Below, piece by piece: positions 45,319 through 56,167 of a DNA stretch of 64,000 nucleotides. The DNA lies in the NCBI RefSeq assembly GCF_013044515.1, contig NZ_JABEPR010000007.1, forward strand, positions 1 to 64,000. The letters run 5' to 3'. Both the position numbers and the translations under genes were made by a program. The notes beneath the pieces were generated by a model. The model was given only the letters and a program-made list of their open reading frames with translations, was not told the DNA's origin and did not search any database. This stretch comes from Sphingomonas sp. ID1715 (GTDB lineage Bacteria; Pseudomonadota; Alphaproteobacteria; Sphingomonadales; Sphingomonadaceae). Within the stretch, counting starts at the first letter, position 1, and the number at the start of each line of letters is the position of its first letter.

Positions 45319-46110
45319 ATGAGATTGTCAGGCAAGGTCGCGGTGATCACCGGCGCCGGTTCGGGCATCGGCCGCGCGACGGCGCGCCGCTTCGCCGCCG
45401 AGGGCGCGAAGCTCGTCATCGGCGACAAGTCGGAGGCGGTGCACGAGACTTCGTCGATGATCGGCGGCGACGTCCATGCCGTGCAGATGGATGCAGGCTC
45501 CGAGGCCGATGTGCAAGCGATGGTGGCGGAGGCGGTGAGCCGCTTCGGCGGCCTCGACGTGGCCTATGCCAATGCCGGCGTGTCCGGCGGGCTCCCCGGC
45601 ATCTTCGACCTGACCGTCGAGGAATGGCAGCAGCTGCTCCAGGTCAATCTGATCGGCCCCTGGCTGATGATCAAGCATTCCGGGCGGCACATGATGGAGC
45701 AGGGGCGGGGCGGCTCGATCATCTGCACCGCCTCGGTCGCCGGCATCCGTTCGGGTGCGGGCGGGGCGCATTACTCGGCATCGAAGGCGGGCGTGATCAA
45801 CCTGGTCATGACCGCGGCGCAACAGCTCTCGGCGACGGGCGTGCGCGTCAACGCCATTTGCCCGGGGCTGATCCAGACCGGCATGACCCAGCGCGCGTTC
45901 GACTATGCGGAGCAAAAGGGCGTCACCGACAAGATCGGCCGTCTCAATCCACTCCGCCGCGCCGGCCAGCCGGACGAGATCGCCAATATGGCGCTGTTCC
46001 TCGCCTCCGACGAAGCATCCTATGTCAACGGCCAGGCCATCGCCGTCGATGGCGGCCTCTCCTCATCCCATCCCGTGACCCGTCAGGAGACGGGCAAGAC
46101 TGCAGCATAA
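45319..46110 (+). CDS. Short-chain dehydrogenase/reductase
   Basis: 263 residues: [20 protein letters not shown], an Asp-containing turn (VIGDKSE) pointing to [32 protein letters not shown] (Ser and Tyr-xxx-Lys) and [17 protein letters not shown] lies 7 nt before the ATG. Followed 9 bp later by the bifunctional beta-oxidation enzyme, so probably the same transcript. Confidence 0.9.
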   Translation: MRLSGKVAVITGAGSGIGRATARRFAAEGAKLVIGDKSEAVHETSSMIGGDVHAVQMDAGSEADVQAMVAEAVSRFGGLDVAYANAGVSGGLPGIFDLTVEEWQQLLQVNLIGPWLMIKHSGRHMMEQGRGGSIICTASVAGIRSGAGGAHYSASKAGVINLVMTAAQQLSATGVRVNAICPGLIQTGMTQRAFDYAEQKGVTDKIGRLNPLRRAGQPDEIANMALFLASDEASYVNGQAIAVDGGLSSSHPVTRQETGKTAA

Positions 46111-46119
46111 GGAAGAACC

Positions 46120-48153
<2,034 letters not shown>

Positions 48154-48159
48154 CCGTCC

Positions 48160-48206
48160 TGCATGGTTTCCATGCATTTGACAGGGTGACGATCTGTGCG
48201 ACTATG
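48160..48206 (+). promoter_or_regulatory. Hairpin plus possible promoter before the cytochrome b gene
   Basis: TGCATGG-TTT-CCATGCA (48160-48176) is a perfect palindrome just after the bifunctional enzyme's stop. It is followed by TTGACA (48178-48183), a 17-bp spacer and ACTATG (48201-48206). The -35 is perfect, the -10 weak. A start site here would give an almost leaderless mRNA for the ATG at 48212. The palindrome could also be an operator or weak terminator. Confidence 0.35.
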
Positions 48207-48211
48207 GCGGA

Positions 48212-49033
48212 ATGGAGCCTGGCCGCACGCGCCTGATCTATCGCCACAAGCTGGCCACCCGGCTGTGGCACTGGGTGAATGCGGTGACGATCATCGTGCT
48301 GCTGATGAGCGGGGCGATGATCTTCAACGCGCATCCGCGGCTTTATTGGGGTCAATATGGCGCCAATCAGGATCGTCCATGGCTGCTGATCGCGTCCGAC
48401 AGCCAAGGCGGCTATCTGAAGATTGGCGATCGCCGCTGGGAGACGGACGGCGTGCTCGGCCGCTGGACCGCTGCGGACGGATCGGTGCGGACGAACGCCT
48501 TTCCCGGCTGGGCTACCATCCCGTCGAACTATGATCTGGCGCTTGCCCGCCGCTGGCATCTGGCATTCGCGCTGCTGCTCGGTTTCGGCCTGCTCGCCTT
48601 CATGGTCGCCAGCCTGATCAATCGCCATTTCAAGAAGGACCTGGTGCTGCACCGGCGCGAGCTGACGCCGCGCCATCTCTGGCACGATGTCGTCGAGCAT
48701 CTGAAGCTCCGCTTCCACAATGCGGAAGACCCCGGCGCGTTCAATATCCTGCAGAAGCTCAGCTATATCGGCGTGATCTTCATCCTCATCCCGCTCGTGA
48801 TCATGACCGGCCTGACCATGTCGCCGGGCATGAACGCGGCCTGGCCTTGGCTGGTCGATCTGTTCGGCGGCCGCCCCTCGGCGCGATCGCTCCACTTCAT
48901 CGCCGCCGCCCTGCTGCTGCTGTTCATCGTCGTGCACCTGGTGCTGGTGCTGCTGTCGGGACCGCTGAACGGCGTGCGCGGCATGGTGACCGGGTGGCTG
49001 CGCGTACCGGCGACGGCGGAGGAGAGTCAGTGA
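48212..49033 (+). CDS. Di-heme cytochrome b (cytochrome b561 family, N-terminal domain)
   Basis: 273 residues, four to five TM helices. Heme-ligand histidines appear in KLATRLWHWVNAV, RRWHLAFALLLGFGLLAF and SLHFIAAALLLLFIVVHLVL; a periplasmic loop with NAHPRLYWGQYG follows TM1. This matches Ni/Fe-hydrogenase-type or MsrQ-like b cytochromes that pass quinol electrons to a periplasmic molybdoenzyme. The next gene's GTG start overlaps its TGA (GTGA), so they act as a pair. Confidence 0.88.
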   Translation: MEPGRTRLIYRHKLATRLWHWVNAVTIIVLLMSGAMIFNAHPRLYWGQYGANQDRPWLLIASDSQGGYLKIGDRRWETDGVLGRWTAADGSVRTNAFPGWATIPSNYDLALARRWHLAFALLLGFGLLAFMVASLINRHFKKDLVLHRRELTPRHLWHDVVEHLKLRFHNAEDPGAFNILQKLSYIGVIFILIPLVIMTGLTMSPGMNAAWPWLVDLFGGRPSARSLHFIAAALLLLFIVVHLVLVLLSGPLNGVRGMVTGWLRVPATAEESQ

Positions 49034-49923
49034 GGCGCCTCTTCAATCCTCCCCGGAACGGGGAGGGGGACCGCGGGCGTCAGCACGTGGTGGAGGGGGC
49101 CCCGGGTTTGGTGCGGGCGGAGGGCCCCCTCCACCATGCTGCGCATGGTCCCCCTCCCCGTTCCGGGGAGGATTTGCTTCTGTCCCGCCGACGCCTGATC
49201 GGGTCGCTAGGTGCGGCCGGGCTGCTGTCGGGCTGCGACAAGCTCGGCGAGAACGAGACGTTCCGCTCCATCCTGTTCAAGGCGGAGGATGCGCACCGCT
49301 ATCTGCAGCGGTCGCTGACCGATCGGGGCGCCCTGGCCCGCGAGTTCGCGCCGGAGCAGATGAGCCCGGTGTTCCGCACCAACGGCACCAACAATCCGAA
49401 TACGCCCGATTATCAGGCGCTTGCTGCCAACCGCTTCGCCGACTGGCGGCTGGTCGTGGACGGGCAGGTCGCACGGCCATTGTCGCTGAGCCTCGCCCAG
49501 CTTCGATCCATGCCGACGCGGACCCAGATTACGCGCCACGACTGCGTCGAGGGCTGGAGCGCGATCGGCCAATGGCATGGCGTGCCGCTGAAGCTGCTGC
49601 TCGACCAGGCCGGGATGCGCTCTTCGGCACGCTACGTCGTGTTCCACTGCGCCGACCGTTATGGCGAGCGGCCCTATTATGAGTCGGTCGACCTGATCGA
49701 CGCTTTTCACCCGCAGACGATCCTCGCCTGGGGCATGAACGGCCATCTGCTCGATATCGGCCACGGCGCCCCGATCCGGCTGCGGGCGGAGCGGCACCTG
49801 GGCTACAAGCAGGCGAAATATGTGATGCGGGTCGAAGCGGTAGACAGCTTTGCCGGCATCCATGGCGGCAAGGGTGGGCTGTGGGAGGATATTGCCGGCT
49901 ATGAATGGTATGCCGGCATTTAG
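49030..49923 (+). CDS. Sulfite-oxidase-type molybdopterin oxidoreductase with repeat-encoded N-terminus
   Basis: 297 residues from GTG 49030 (GGAGGAGAGTCA upstream, GTGA overlap with cytochrome b). Residues about 6-48 are translated palindrome A2 ([10 protein letters not shown]..). Then comes a twin-arginine signal with lipobox, SRRRLIGSLGAAGLLSGC, followed by an oxidoreductase molybdopterin domain with the Moco-ligand cysteine in RHDCVEGWSAIGQWHG. TTG 49174, just after the repeat, would give 249 residues and a normal Tat peptide. Likely MsrP-like or sulfite-oxidising periplasmic enzyme. Confidence 0.82.
   Translation: MRRLFNPPRNGEGDRGRQHVVEGAPGLVRAEGPLHHAAHGPPPRSGEDLLLSRRRLIGSLGAAGLLSGCDKLGENETFRSILFKAEDAHRYLQRSLTDRGALAREFAPEQMSPVFRTNGTNNPNTPDYQALAANRFADWRLVVDGQVARPLSLSLAQLRSMPTRTQITRHDCVEGWSAIGQWHGVPLKLLLDQAGMRSSARYVVFHCADRYGERPYYESVDLIDAFHPQTILAWGMNGHLLDIGHGAPIRLRAERHLGYKQAKYVMRVEAVDSFAGIHGGKGGLWEDIAGYEWYAGI
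49047..49173. repeat. Palindromic element family A, copy A2 (inside an open frame)
   Basis: 127 bp with outer arms TCCTCCCCGGAACGGGGAGG and CCTCCCCGTTCCGGGGAGGA and inner arms GTGGTGGAGGGGGCC and GGCCCCCTCCACCATG. It begins 17 bp into the molybdoenzyme frame and stays open, encoding about 42 residues. The right arm's GGGGAGGA lies next to TTG 49174 and resembles a ribosome site. Confidence 0.85.
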
Positions 49924-49967
49924 CCCCGCCCTTCGGCACCAGACCGTTACGTAGGCGTTCCGCACGC

Positions 49968-51194
49968 ATGGCCCTGTTCGACACGCTGATGCGCCGGGTG
50001 GTGAGGCGCGGCGAACTCACCGTGATCTTCGCCGACGGGACGCAGCGAACATTCGGTGCCCCCGATCCCGAAATCCGGTCGGTGACCGTCCGCTTCGCCG
50101 ACCGCGCGACGCCGCTCAACATCGCCCGGCTGCCGCGGATCGGCGCCGGCGAGGCCTATATGGACGGCAAGCTGATCGTCGAGCAGGGCGACATCCTCGA
50201 CCTGATCCGGCTGATCCGGGCCGGGCAGCCGTTCGAGCGCGGGGGCGAGCTCAGGCCGCCCAACCCGCTTCGTCGCTCCGTGCAGGACGTGCGCGGGCGG
50301 TTCGACCGGCTGAACTGGACGCGCCGATCAAAGCGCAATGTCGCGCATCATTACGACCTTTCCGACCGGCTCTACGACCTCTTCCTCGATGCCGACCGGC
50401 AATATAGCTGCGCCTATTTCACCGACCCGGCGAACAGCCTGGAGCAGGCGCAGGCGGACAAGAAGGCGCATATCGCCGCCAAGCTGGCGCTGCGATCAGG
50501 CCAGACCGTGCTCGACATCGGCTGCGGCTGGGGCGGCATGGCGCTCTACCTGAACCGGGTCGCCGATGTGGACGTGCTCGGCATCACCTTGAGCGAGGAG
50601 CAGCTGAAGGTCGCACGGCGGCGTGCCGAGGAAGCGGGGGTCGCCGACCGGGTCCGCTTCGAGCTGATCGACTATCGCGACGTGACCGGGCGGTTCGACC
50701 GGATCGTGTCGGTCGGCATGTTCGAACATGTCGGACCGCCGCATTACCGCACCTTCTTTCGCAAGTGCCGCAACCTGCTCGCCGAAGACGGCGTGATGCT
50801 GCTGCATACGATCGGCCGCATGGGCGGCCCGGGCACGACCGACGCCTTCACCTCCAAATATATCTTTCCCGGCGGCTATATCCCGGCGCTGAGCGAGATC
50901 GTCCGGGCGAGCGAATCCGCGCGACTGATCGCGTCGGACGTCGAGACGCTGCGGCTGCATTACGCCTATACGCTCAAGCACTGGTATGACCGCACGGTCG
51001 CCAAGCGGGCGGAGATCGAGGCGCTCTATGACGAGCGCTTCTTCCGCATGTGGCAATTCTATCTGGCCGGAGCGCTTGTCTCGTTCGAGCATGGCGGCAT
51101 GTGCAACTATCAGGTGCAATATGTCCGCAGTCGCCACGCGGTGCCGATCACCCGGGACTACATGGCGGATGCCGAGCGGAGCTATAGCGGGTAG
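49968..51194 (+). CDS. Cyclopropane-fatty-acyl-phospholipid synthase family methyltransferase
   Basis: 408 residues. The N-terminal lipid-binding region is followed by a SAM methyltransferase domain: YDLSDRLYDLFLDADRQYSC, LDIGCGWGGMALYL (SAM motif I), GITLSEEQLKVARRRAEE, MFEHVGPPHYRTFF and FPGGYIPALSE. These are CFA synthase hallmarks; it adds a methylene or methyl to unsaturated acyl chains in membranes. The 3' end overlaps the convergent DUF1801 gene by 13 bp. Confidence 0.9.
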   Translation: MALFDTLMRRVVRRGELTVIFADGTQRTFGAPDPEIRSVTVRFADRATPLNIARLPRIGAGEAYMDGKLIVEQGDILDLIRLIRAGQPFERGGELRPPNPLRRSVQDVRGRFDRLNWTRRSKRNVAHHYDLSDRLYDLFLDADRQYSCAYFTDPANSLEQAQADKKAHIAAKLALRSGQTVLDIGCGWGGMALYLNRVADVDVLGITLSEEQLKVARRRAEEAGVADRVRFELIDYRDVTGRFDRIVSVGMFEHVGPPHYRTFFRKCRNLLAEDGVMLLHTIGRMGGPGTTDAFTSKYIFPGGYIPALSEIVRASESARLIASDVETLRLHYAYTLKHWYDRTVAKRAEIEALYDERFFRMWQFYLAGALVSFEHGGMCNYQVQYVRSRHAVPITRDYMADAERSYSG

Positions 51195-51601
51195 CGCTCC
51201 AGCCGCTCGCGCCAAGACGCAGCGATCATCTCTTCGAGCACGGCTGCGTCCACATCGGCGAGCTTGGTGATGTACAGGCAGCCCTTGCCCTTCTTGTGCT
51301 TGCCAAGCTTCGCCAGCAATTCGTCGCGGGCCGGATATTCGCTGCCGAGATAGAGAGTCAGCGCCGATTTCCGCGGGCTGAAGGCGATGCGTGGCGCTTC
51401 GCCCGAATGGCCACTCTCATAGGTATAGGCATAGCGGCCGAAGCCGATGATGCTTGGCCCCCACATGGTCGCGGGTTCACCGGAGATGCGCTCCATCATC
51501 TCGATCAGCTGTTGCGCTTCCGCGCGGCGCTGCGGGGGCTCGGCGCCGTTGACGAAGTCGGCCACGCTGACGCTCGTCGGTTTCGTCTTGTTCTCGGCCA
51601 T
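51182..51601 (-). CDS. DUF1801 domain protein
   Basis: 139 residues from ATG 51601 (AAGGGAGGGG upstream). The family core is seen in [34 protein letters not shown] and [19 protein letters not shown]1801 has a YdhG-like fold of unclear function. Soluble, no signal peptide. Divergent from argG. Confidence 0.85.
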   Translation of the reverse strand: MAENKTKPTSVSVADFVNGAEPPQRRAEAQQLIEMMERISGEPATMWGPSIIGFGRYAYTYESGHSGEAPRIAFSPRKSALTLYLGSEYPARDELLAKLGKHKKGKGCLYITKLADVDAAVLEEMIAASWRERLERYPL

Positions 51602-51654
51602 TGCACCCCTCCCTTGTTGCGCATAGGGCGCGCGCCACACGGAGGTTCTATTCG

Positions 51655-52878
51655 ATGGCAAGCAAGGTCAACCGGGTCGTTCTCGCCTTTTCCGGCGGGC
51701 TCGACACGAGCGTGATTCTGAAGTGGCTGCAGCAGACCTATGACTGCGAGGTGGTGACCTTCACCGCCGATCTGGGCCAAGGCGAGGAGCTGGAGCCGGC
51801 GCGGCGCAAGGCCGAGCTGATGGGAGTCAAGCCCGAGCACATCTTCATCGAGGATCTGCGCGACGAATTCGTCCGCGACTATGTCTTCCCGATGATGCGC
51901 GCCAATGCGGTGTATGAGGGCCAGTATCTGCTCGGCACCTCGATCGCGCGGCCGCTGATCGCCAAGCGCCAGATCGAGATCGCCAAGCAGGTCGGGGCCG
52001 ACACCGTCTCCCACGGCGCGACCGGCAAGGGCAACGACCAGGTGCGGTTCGAACTCGGCTATTACGCGCTCAACCCGGACATCAAGGTGATCGCGCCGTG
52101 GCGGGAATGGGACCTGACCAGCCGCACCCGGCTGATCGAGTTCGCCGAAGCGCATCAGATCCCGATCCCCCGCGACAAGCGCGGCGAGGCCCCCTTCTCG
52201 ACCGACGCGAACCTGCTGCACACTTCGTCCGAGGGGAAGGTGCTGGAGGACCCGTGGGAAGAGGTGCCGGACTATGTCTATTCGCGCACCAACAATCCCG
52301 AGGATGCGCCGGACACGCCCGAATACATCACCATCGACTTCGAGCGCGGCGATCCGGTCGCGGTGAATGGCGAGGGCCTGGGACCGGCGGCGCTGCTCGA
52401 GAAGCTCAACGATTATGGCCGCATTCACGGCATCGGACGGCTTGATCTCGTCGAGAACCGCTTCGTCGGCATGAAGTCGCGCGGCATGTACGAGACGCCG
52501 GGCGGCACGATCCTCCATCTGGCGCATCGCGGCATCGAGCAGCTGACGCTCGACCGGGGCGCAGCGCATATGAAGGATGCACTGATGCCGCGCTACGCGG
52601 AGCTCATCTACAACGGCTTCTGGTTCTCGCCCGAGCGCGAGATGCTGCAGGCCGCGGTGGACGCTTCACAAAAGTCCGTGACCGGCACCGTACGGCTGAA
52701 GCTGTACAAGGGCGCCGCGCATGTCGTCGGACGCAAGGCGGACGTGAAGTATAATCTCTATTCCGCCGACATCGTAACGTTCGAGGATGATCTCGGCGCC
52801 TATGACCAGCGGGACGCGGAAGGCTTCATCAAGCTGAACGCGCTGCGGTTGCGTCTGCTCGGCCGGCGGGATCGGTGA
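51655..52878 (+). CDS. argG: Argininosuccinate synthase
   Basis: 407 residues. The PP-loop [15 protein letters not shown] at the N-terminus binds [16 protein letters not shown] and [15 protein letters not shown] are family signatures. It joins citrulline and aspartate in arginine synthesis. Its TGA overlaps the GTG of the membrane protein gene that begins with palindrome A3. argB is encoded 9 kb away, so the arg genes are dispersed. Confidence 0.97.
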   Translation: MASKVNRVVLAFSGGLDTSVILKWLQQTYDCEVVTFTADLGQGEELEPARRKAELMGVKPEHIFIEDLRDEFVRDYVFPMMRANAVYEGQYLLGTSIARPLIAKRQIEIAKQVGADTVSHGATGKGNDQVRFELGYYALNPDIKVIAPWREWDLTSRTRLIEFAEAHQIPIPRDKRGEAPFSTDANLLHTSSEGKVLEDPWEEVPDYVYSRTNNPEDAPDTPEYITIDFERGDPVAVNGEGLGPAALLEKLNDYGRIHGIGRLDLVENRFVGMKSRGMYETPGGTILHLAHRGIEQLTLDRGAAHMKDALMPRYAELIYNGFWFSPEREMLQAAVDASQKSVTGTVRLKLYKGAAHVVGRKADVKYNLYSADIVTFEDDLGAYDQRDAEGFIKLNALRLRLLGRRDR

Positions 52879-54686
52879 CCCAGGCTCCTCCCCGGAACGG
52901 GGAGGGGGACCAAGACGCGGAGCGGCTTGGTGGAGGGGCCGGCGGCGGAGCCGACGGTCGGAGCCATCCTCGCTTCGCTGCGGCCCCTCCACCCTCCCCG
53001 TTGCGGGGAGGAGCTAACACCCTCGCGCTGCTCCTCGCCGTCGCGCTGACGGCGCTGTGGACGGCGCTTGCCTGGACCGACCTCGCCGCCTTGCGCTTGC
53101 CCGAGCCGGACGACATGGTGCGGCTGGCGCAGATCAGGGACTGGCTCGACGGCCAGAGCTTCTCCGATCTGGTGCAGGCGCGGCTGGGTCCGCCGGGCGG
53201 GACGCCGCTACACTGGTCGCGGCTGCCGGACCTGGTGCCGGCGCTCATCATCTGGCTGCTGTCGCCGCTGATGGGCGTGGCGCGCACCGAGATCGCGGCG
53301 GTGATCTTCTGGCCGGAGCTGCTGTTCTTTCTGCATCTGCTGCTCATCGGCGGGCTGGCGCGGCGGCTGGGCGAGGGGCGCAGCGCCGCCCTCGCACTGG
53401 CGATCGGCGCCTTCGCCTTTCCGGCCATCGCGCTGTTCGCGCCGGGTCGGATCGACCATCACGGCCTGCAGCTGGTGCTGAGCGAGGCGATGCTGCTCGC
53501 GCTGCTCTCCTCGCGGCTGCTGCTGGCGGGAGCGGTGGCGGGCGTCAGCCTGGCCGTCGGCGCCGAGGCGACGCCGGTGATCGCGACCGCCATGCTGTGG
53601 CTGGCGCTCGGCTGGGTCAGCGACCGGCGGGCGGTGGCCGGCTTCGGCTTCGGACTGCTGATCGCGAGCCTTAGCGCCTTGGCGCTGCTCCGGCCGCAAA
53701 TCTGGCCCGGCGAGTTCTGCGACAGCTTCACGCCGCCCGCGTTCACGCTGATGCTGATGGCGTCCGGCTATTGGCTGGTGCTCGGAGGCCTAGCGCCGCG
53801 CTTGCCGGATGTGCGCTGGCGTGCCGGCGTCGCCCTGTTGCTCGGGGCACTGGTGCTCGCGGCGGGCTGGCTCGCCGCACCAGCCTGTTTCGGTAGCCCC
53901 TATGGTGCCGCCGATCCGCTGCTGCAGCGGGTGTGGCCGGAGCAAGTGGGCGAATATGGCGGGCTGCTCCGCCAGTCGCCGGCGATGCTGATCGCATGGC
54001 TGGGACTGCCCCTGATCGGCCTGGGCGCCGGGCTGTGGCTGAGCTGGCGTCGCACAAGCGCAGCCATGCTGCTGCTGACTGGCGTTCTGATCGTCAGCAT
54101 CCTCGCCAGCTTCCTGCAGCTGCGCACCTTGTGGTTCGCGGCGGCGCTGGCCGCGCCGCTGCTGGCGCAGGCGATCATCGCGATCCGCATCCGCGCGTTG
54201 CAGGTGCTGGCCGCGATTGCCTCGGTCGGGTTGGTCTGGCAGGGGCTCGGGCTGCTGGCGCCGCCTCGGGCTGTGGCTGCCGAGACCTGCACCGACCGCC
54301 ACACGCTGCTGGCGCTGGACCGGCTCGACACGGGCACGTTCGCAGCGCCGATGAGCCTGTCCGGCTATCTGATCGGCGCGACCCAACACCGCAGCCTGGG
54401 CGGCCCCTTCCACCGCGACCGCGCCGGCAATCGGGCGCTCGCCGAGCTCTTCCTGTCGAGCCCGGAAGAGGCGCGCTACGTCGCCAATCTCTGGACCGTC
54501 GACTATGTGGCGCTTTGCCCGAGCGCGACGGGTGGCCTGCCGCCGCCGCTGCTGCGTCCGAGCGGCCTCGCCGCGCATCTGCTGAGCGGGGCCGCCCCCG
54601 ACTGGCTCGATCCGGTGCCTCTGGTCGGCAGCAACCTGCTCGTCTGGCGCGTGCGGGCCATTGCCGGCCCCGGACTGCGCCCGTAG
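52875..54686 (+). CDS. GT-C-like polytopic membrane protein with repeat-encoded N-terminus
   Basis: 603 residues, about 11-13 TM helices. GTG 52875 overlaps the argG stop. Residues about 5-46 are translated palindrome A3 ([14 protein letters not shown].. to PLRGGAN), then TM1 ([19 protein letters not shown]). No start codon exists between the repeat and TM1, so the repeat is probably translated. [30 protein letters not shown] and [11 protein letters not shown] recur in the paralogue at 58446. The acidic DD after TM1 recalls GT-C glycosyltransferases; function inferred. Confidence 0.75.
   Translation: MTQAPPRNGEGDQDAERLGGGAGGGADGRSHPRFAAAPPPSPLRGGANTLALLLAVALTALWTALAWTDLAALRLPEPDDMVRLAQIRDWLDGQSFSDLVQARLGPPGGTPLHWSRLPDLVPALIIWLLSPLMGVARTEIAAVIFWPELLFFLHLLLIGGLARRLGEGRSAALALAIGAFAFPAIALFAPGRIDHHGLQLVLSEAMLLALLSSRLLLAGAVAGVSLAVGAEATPVIATAMLWLALGWVSDRRAVAGFGFGLLIASLSALALLRPQIWPGEFCDSFTPPAFTLMLMASGYWLVLGGLAPRLPDVRWRAGVALLLGALVLAAGWLAAPACFGSPYGAADPLLQRVWPEQVGEYGGLLRQSPAMLIAWLGLPLIGLGAGLWLSWRRTSAAMLLLTGVLIVSILASFLQLRTLWFAAALAAPLLAQAIIAIRIRALQVLAAIASVGLVWQGLGLLAPPRAVAAETCTDRHTLLALDRLDTGTFAAPMSLSGYLIGATQHRSLGGPFHRDRAGNRALAELFLSSPEEARYVANLWTVDYVALCPSATGGLPPPLLRPSGLAAHLLSGAAPDWLDPVPLVGSNLLVWRVRAIAGPGLRP
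52886..53012. repeat. Palindromic element family A, copy A3 (inside an open frame)
   Basis: 127 bp. The outer arms (TCCTCCCCGGAACGGGGAGG / CCTCCCCGTTGCGGGGAGGA) match A1 and A2; the inner part (TTGGTGGAGGGGCC / GGCCCCTCCACC) is similar, but the central loop differs. It begins 11 bp after the GTG start of the membrane protein and is open throughout, encoding about 42 residues in the same left-arm frame as A2. Confidence 0.85.
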
Positions 54687-54694
54687 GAAGTCGC

Positions 54695-56167
54695 ATGGCG
54701 GGGGATTTGCTCGACAAGCGGTGGGTCTGGCTGCTGCTGGCGTTTGCCATGGCGGTGCCGCTGCTGTGGCCGCAGGTGCCGCCGCTGGTCGACCTGATCG
54801 GTCATATGGGCCGATATCAGATCCAGACGCATATCAGCCAAGTGGCGTCGCTGTCGCAGGCGTTCAGTTTCCAGTGGAAGCTGCTCGGCAATCTCGGCGT
54901 CGACCTGCTGATCGTGCCGCTGTCGAAGCTGTTCGGCGTCGAACTCGGCGCCAAGCTGATCGCGCTCGCCATTCCGCCGCTGACTGCCCTCGGCATGCTG
55001 TGGACCGCCCGCGAAGCGCATGGCCGCGTGCCGCCGACCGCGCTGTTCGCGCTGCCCCTCGCCTATGCCTATCCCTTCCAGTTCGGCTTCATCAATTTCT
55101 CGCTGTCGGTCGCGCTGGCGTGGAACGCGCTTGCCCTGTGGATCAGGCTGGGCCGGCTCGGGCAGGTGCGACTGCGCACCGCCCTCTTTGTGCCGCTCGC
55201 CTGTCTGTTGTGGCTGACGCACATGGTCGGCTGGGGGCTGTTCGGACTCAGTGCGTTCGGCAGCGAGCTGGTGCGGAAGCAGCGCACCGGTGCGCCTTTG
55301 CCAGGCGCTGCAGTCGCAGCGGGGCTCACCTGCCTGGGCCTCGCCCTGCCGCTCGTACCGATGGTGCTGCTCCGCACCGACTCGCCTGAGGCAGTGAGCT
55401 TCGACTGGTTCAACTGGAACGCGAAGCTGTTCTGGATCACCTCACTGCTGCGCGACCGGTGGGAGCTGTTCGACGTGCTCAGCGCCTGGACGCTGTTTGT
55501 GATCGTCGCGGTGGCGGCCGTGAAGCGGCGTTTTGATCCGCTGCTGGCAGTGCCGGTGTTACTGTGCGTAGCGGCCTTCGTGCTGATGCCGCGGGTCGCG
55601 GTCGGCTCCGCCTACGCCGACATGCGGCTGTTGCCCTTCACCATGGGTCTGGCGCTGCTCGCGATCCGTTCGGAGGCAAACTGGATGGCTGCCGCCGGCT
55701 TGCTGTTCGTGAGCGCGCGACTGGCAGCGACAACCACGAGCTTCCTGCAGTTCGACCGCAGCTATCGGAGCGAGCTGCAGGCGATCGACCATCTGCCCCG
55801 CGGCGCCTCGGTGCTGTCGCTGGTGGTGCGGCCCTGCGGCAATGCCTGGACGACGCCGCGGCTCGACCATCTGCCGGCGCTCGCCATCGTCCGGCGCGAC
55901 GCCTTCACCAATGATCAGTGGACCGTCGACAGCGCGCAGGGGCTCGAGGTGATCAAGCCCGGCGTCGGTCGCTACGGCAACGACCCGTCGCAGCTCGTCT
56001 ATCCGAAGCAATGCCGGGGCGAGGGATCGGACCTCGACAAGGCGGTCGCCGAGTTCAACCGGGCCGCCTTCGATCACCTCTGGGTGCTCGGCGGAGGCGC
56101 GGCAGCACCCGATCTACGCCCCATCTGGTCGAACGGGCATTCCACGCTCTATCGTGTGGTCCGATGA
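54695..56167 (+). CDS. Polytopic membrane protein, GT-C-like, unknown
   Basis: 490 residues with about 10-11 TM helices in the first 370 residues and a soluble C-terminal domain that includes LPRGASVLSLVVRPCGNAW. TM1 is followed by LVDLIGHMGRYQIQTHIS, an acidic luminal loop as in GT-C enzymes, and FQFGFINFSLSVALAWNAL lies mid-protein. AGGAAG precedes the ATG, and its stop overlaps the GT2 start (ATGA), linking it to lipid-sugar synthesis. No named family. Confidence 0.75.
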   Translation: MAGDLLDKRWVWLLLAFAMAVPLLWPQVPPLVDLIGHMGRYQIQTHISQVASLSQAFSFQWKLLGNLGVDLLIVPLSKLFGVELGAKLIALAIPPLTALGMLWTAREAHGRVPPTALFALPLAYAYPFQFGFINFSLSVALAWNALALWIRLGRLGQVRLRTALFVPLACLLWLTHMVGWGLFGLSAFGSELVRKQRTGAPLPGAAVAAGLTCLGLALPLVPMVLLRTDSPEAVSFDWFNWNAKLFWITSLLRDRWELFDVLSAWTLFVIVAVAAVKRRFDPLLAVPVLLCVAAFVLMPRVAVGSAYADMRLLPFTMGLALLAIRSEANWMAAAGLLFVSARLAATTTSFLQFDRSYRSELQAIDHLPRGASVLSLVVRPCGNAWTTPRLDHLPALAIVRRDAFTNDQWTVDSAQGLEVIKPGVGRYGNDPSQLVYPKQCRGEGSDLDKAVAEFNRAAFDHLWVLGGGAAAPDLRPIWSNGHSTLYRVVR

